Below, in pieces: positions 62,975 to 64,000 of a stretch of DNA of 64,000 nt. The notes below the pieces were generated by a model. It ran no database searches, was not told where the DNA came from, and was given only the letters and a program-made list of their open reading frames with translations. Each line of letters starts with the position of its first letter. The stretch's first letter is position 1. This stretch comes from Bog-756 sp963769905. GTDB taxonomy: Bacteria; Actinomycetota; Acidimicrobiia; Acidimicrobiales; RAAP-2. The position numbers were made by a program, and so were the translations under genes. The stretch lies in the NCBI GenBank assembly GCA_963769905.1, contig CAVYNG010000001.1, positions 496,001-560,000 on the forward strand, in the 5' to 3' direction.

Positions 62975-62991
62975 GCAGGCACAACGGTAGC

Positions 62992-64000
62992 GTGACCGTC
63001 GTGCCGGACCCGGCTGATCGGCGGGACGTACCCGCGCTCGTCTGCGAAGACCTCGTCGTTCGCTACGGCGAGCTCGTCGCGGTCGACCATCTCTCCTTCG
63101 AGGCGCACGCGGGCGAGGTGGTGGGCCTGCTCGGTCCGAACGGCGCGGGCAAGACCAGCACGGTCGAGGCACTCGAGGGCTACCGGCCGGTCGCCGGGGG
63201 CTCCGCCTCGGTCCTCGGGCTCGACCCGGTACGCCAGCACTCGGCGCTCGTCCCACGGATCGGTGTGATGCTCCAGCGCGGCGGTGTCTACCCGGTGCTC
63301 TCGGCTGCCCAGGTCCTCCACCTCTTCGCTCGCTACTACCCCGAGCCCGCCGATCCGGACGAACTGCTCGAGCTGGTCGGCCTCGAAGCAGTCCGGAACA
63401 CCCGCTGGCGGCGCCTCTCCGGCGGTGAGCAGCAACGGCTCTCGCTCGCGCTCGCCCTGGTCGGTCGCCCGGAGGTCCTCTTCCTCGACGAGCCGACCGC
63501 GGGAGTCGATCCCGAGGGTCGGATCCGGATCCGGGAGATCGTGGGGGACCAGCGCGCCCGCGGGGTGAGCGTCGTCCTCACCACCCACGAGCTCACCGAG
63601 GCGGAGCGACTCGCCGACCGGGTGGTGATCATCGATCACGGCCGGCTGCTCGCCGAGGGCACACCCGCGACCCTCGCTTCGAGCACCGCAGGCTCCGCGA
63701 TCAGGTTCTCGAGCGACCGCGGCATCGACACCGTCTCGCTCGCGTGCGCGCTCGGCGCGGACGCCGCGGTCGTGGAAGAGCGACCCGGCGCCTACCGCAT
63801 CGAGCCGCCGTCCGATGCGGCCGCTCCGGCGGTGGTGGCCGCGCTCGCGGCGTGGCTCGCCGAGCGATCCCTGCCGGTCGGCGAGCTCCGGACCGGCGGG
63901 TCACTCGAGGAGGCCTACCTCACCATCACCGCCAACGCCCGCGCCGACGCGACCACCTCCTCCGAGACGCCGAGCGACTCCGAGATGCCGACCGGCGACC
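62992..64000 (+). CDS. ABC transporter ATP-binding protein (3-prime end beyond window)
   Basis: At least 336 residues, open at the right edge. Walker A GPNGAGKTST, signature LSGGEQQRLSLALAL, Walker B EVLFLDEPTAGVDPEG and H-loop VVLTTHELTEAE are all present. It is of the ABC-2 exporter (CcmA-like) type, so a permease gene is expected next. Either GTG 62992 or GTG 63001 could be the start. The C-terminal part (from about residue 215) is Ala/Thr-rich and poorly conserved. Confidence 0.9.
   Translation, partial: MTVVPDPADRRDVPALVCEDLVVRYGELVAVDHLSFEAHAGEVVGLLGPNGAGKTSTVEALEGYRPVAGGSASVLGLDPVRQHSALVPRIGVMLQRGGVYPVLSAAQVLHLFARYYPEPADPDELLELVGLEAVRNTRWRRLSGGEQQRLSLALALVGRPEVLFLDEPTAGVDPEGRIRIREIVGDQRARGVSVVLTTHELTEAERLADRVVIIDHGRLLAEGTPATLASSTAGSAIRFSSDRGIDTVSLACALGADAAVVEERPGAYRIEPPSDAAAPAVVAALAAWLAERSLPVGELRTGGSLEEAYLTITANARADATTSSETPSDSEMPTGD

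Noticed and set aside
1..64000. CRISPR arrays
   Set aside because: No series of regularly spaced short repeats is present; the only close tandem repeat is two copies of 22 bp at 32626 with no spacer.

Overview
The window is a GC-rich chromosomal segment with very dense gene packing, frequent GTG starts and stop/start overlaps. Gene content points to an actinobacterium, probably of the Acidimicrobiia type. The clues are an F420-type LLM oxidoreductase, two P450s, a TIGR03086 protein, SenX3/RegX3, an Lhr helicase, DUF427, many acyl-CoA and DUF35/thiolase genes, and an SCO6880-type conjugation block. This is an inference from gene families; no rRNA or intact tRNA is present to confirm it.

Layout. 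1-6.7 kb: a cyclic-nucleotide-binding/P450 fusion cut by the window edge, a DinB protein, a universal stress protein, a FecR lipoprotein with an LPxTG-like tail beside a CHASE2 adenylate cyclase, and a copper monooxygenase homologue. 6.8-11.3 kb: an Lhr helicase broken by one extra base. 11.3-16.5 kb: a minus-strand DUF35/thiolase/VOC/amidohydrolase operon and a gamma-glutamyltransferase. 16.7-24.9 kb: mixed enzymes and signalling, including a Crp-family regulator, an aldo/keto reductase, DUF427, a thioesterase, an acyl-CoA synthetase and a second adenylate cyclase. 25.1-32.6 kb: a plus-strand run of catabolic-looking genes, a GH4 enzyme and an SDR. 32.7-34.5 kb: an ABC exporter pair preceded by a tandem 22-bp repeat.

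34.6-40.0 kb is the accessory region. It holds two toxin-antitoxin-like modules, one with a DUF6880-like partner and one divergent from a 668-residue unknown protein, plus a duplicated segment of about 257 bp ending in a gene remnant. It is bounded by 15-bp direct repeats. The right-hand repeat lies in the anticodon arm of a broken tRNA-Arg(ACG), which suggests a decayed integrative element. No integrase is visible.

40.2-53.1 kb: core metabolism, with a methyltransferase, a second CoA-transferase/DUF35/thiolase module, a quinone oxidoreductase, a CHAD protein beside polyphosphate glucokinase, an amidase, an LLM oxidoreductase and a P450. 53.1-59.5 kb: a five-gene conjugation-like operon (VirB2-like, VirB6/TrbL-like, SCO6880-like with a frameshift, VirB4-like ATPase, VirD4/TraG-like ATPase). 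59.6-64 kb: SenX3/RegX3, serS and a partial ABC ATPase.

Working together: two adenylate cyclases, a Crp-family regulator and a P450 with its own cyclic-nucleotide-binding domain suggest that cAMP matters to this organism. The DUF35/thiolase modules, acyl-CoA synthetase, CoA transferase and P450s suggest breakdown of acyl-CoA, steroid-like or other lipophilic substrates. CHAD, polyphosphate glucokinase and SenX3/RegX3 suggest phosphate and polyphosphate handling.
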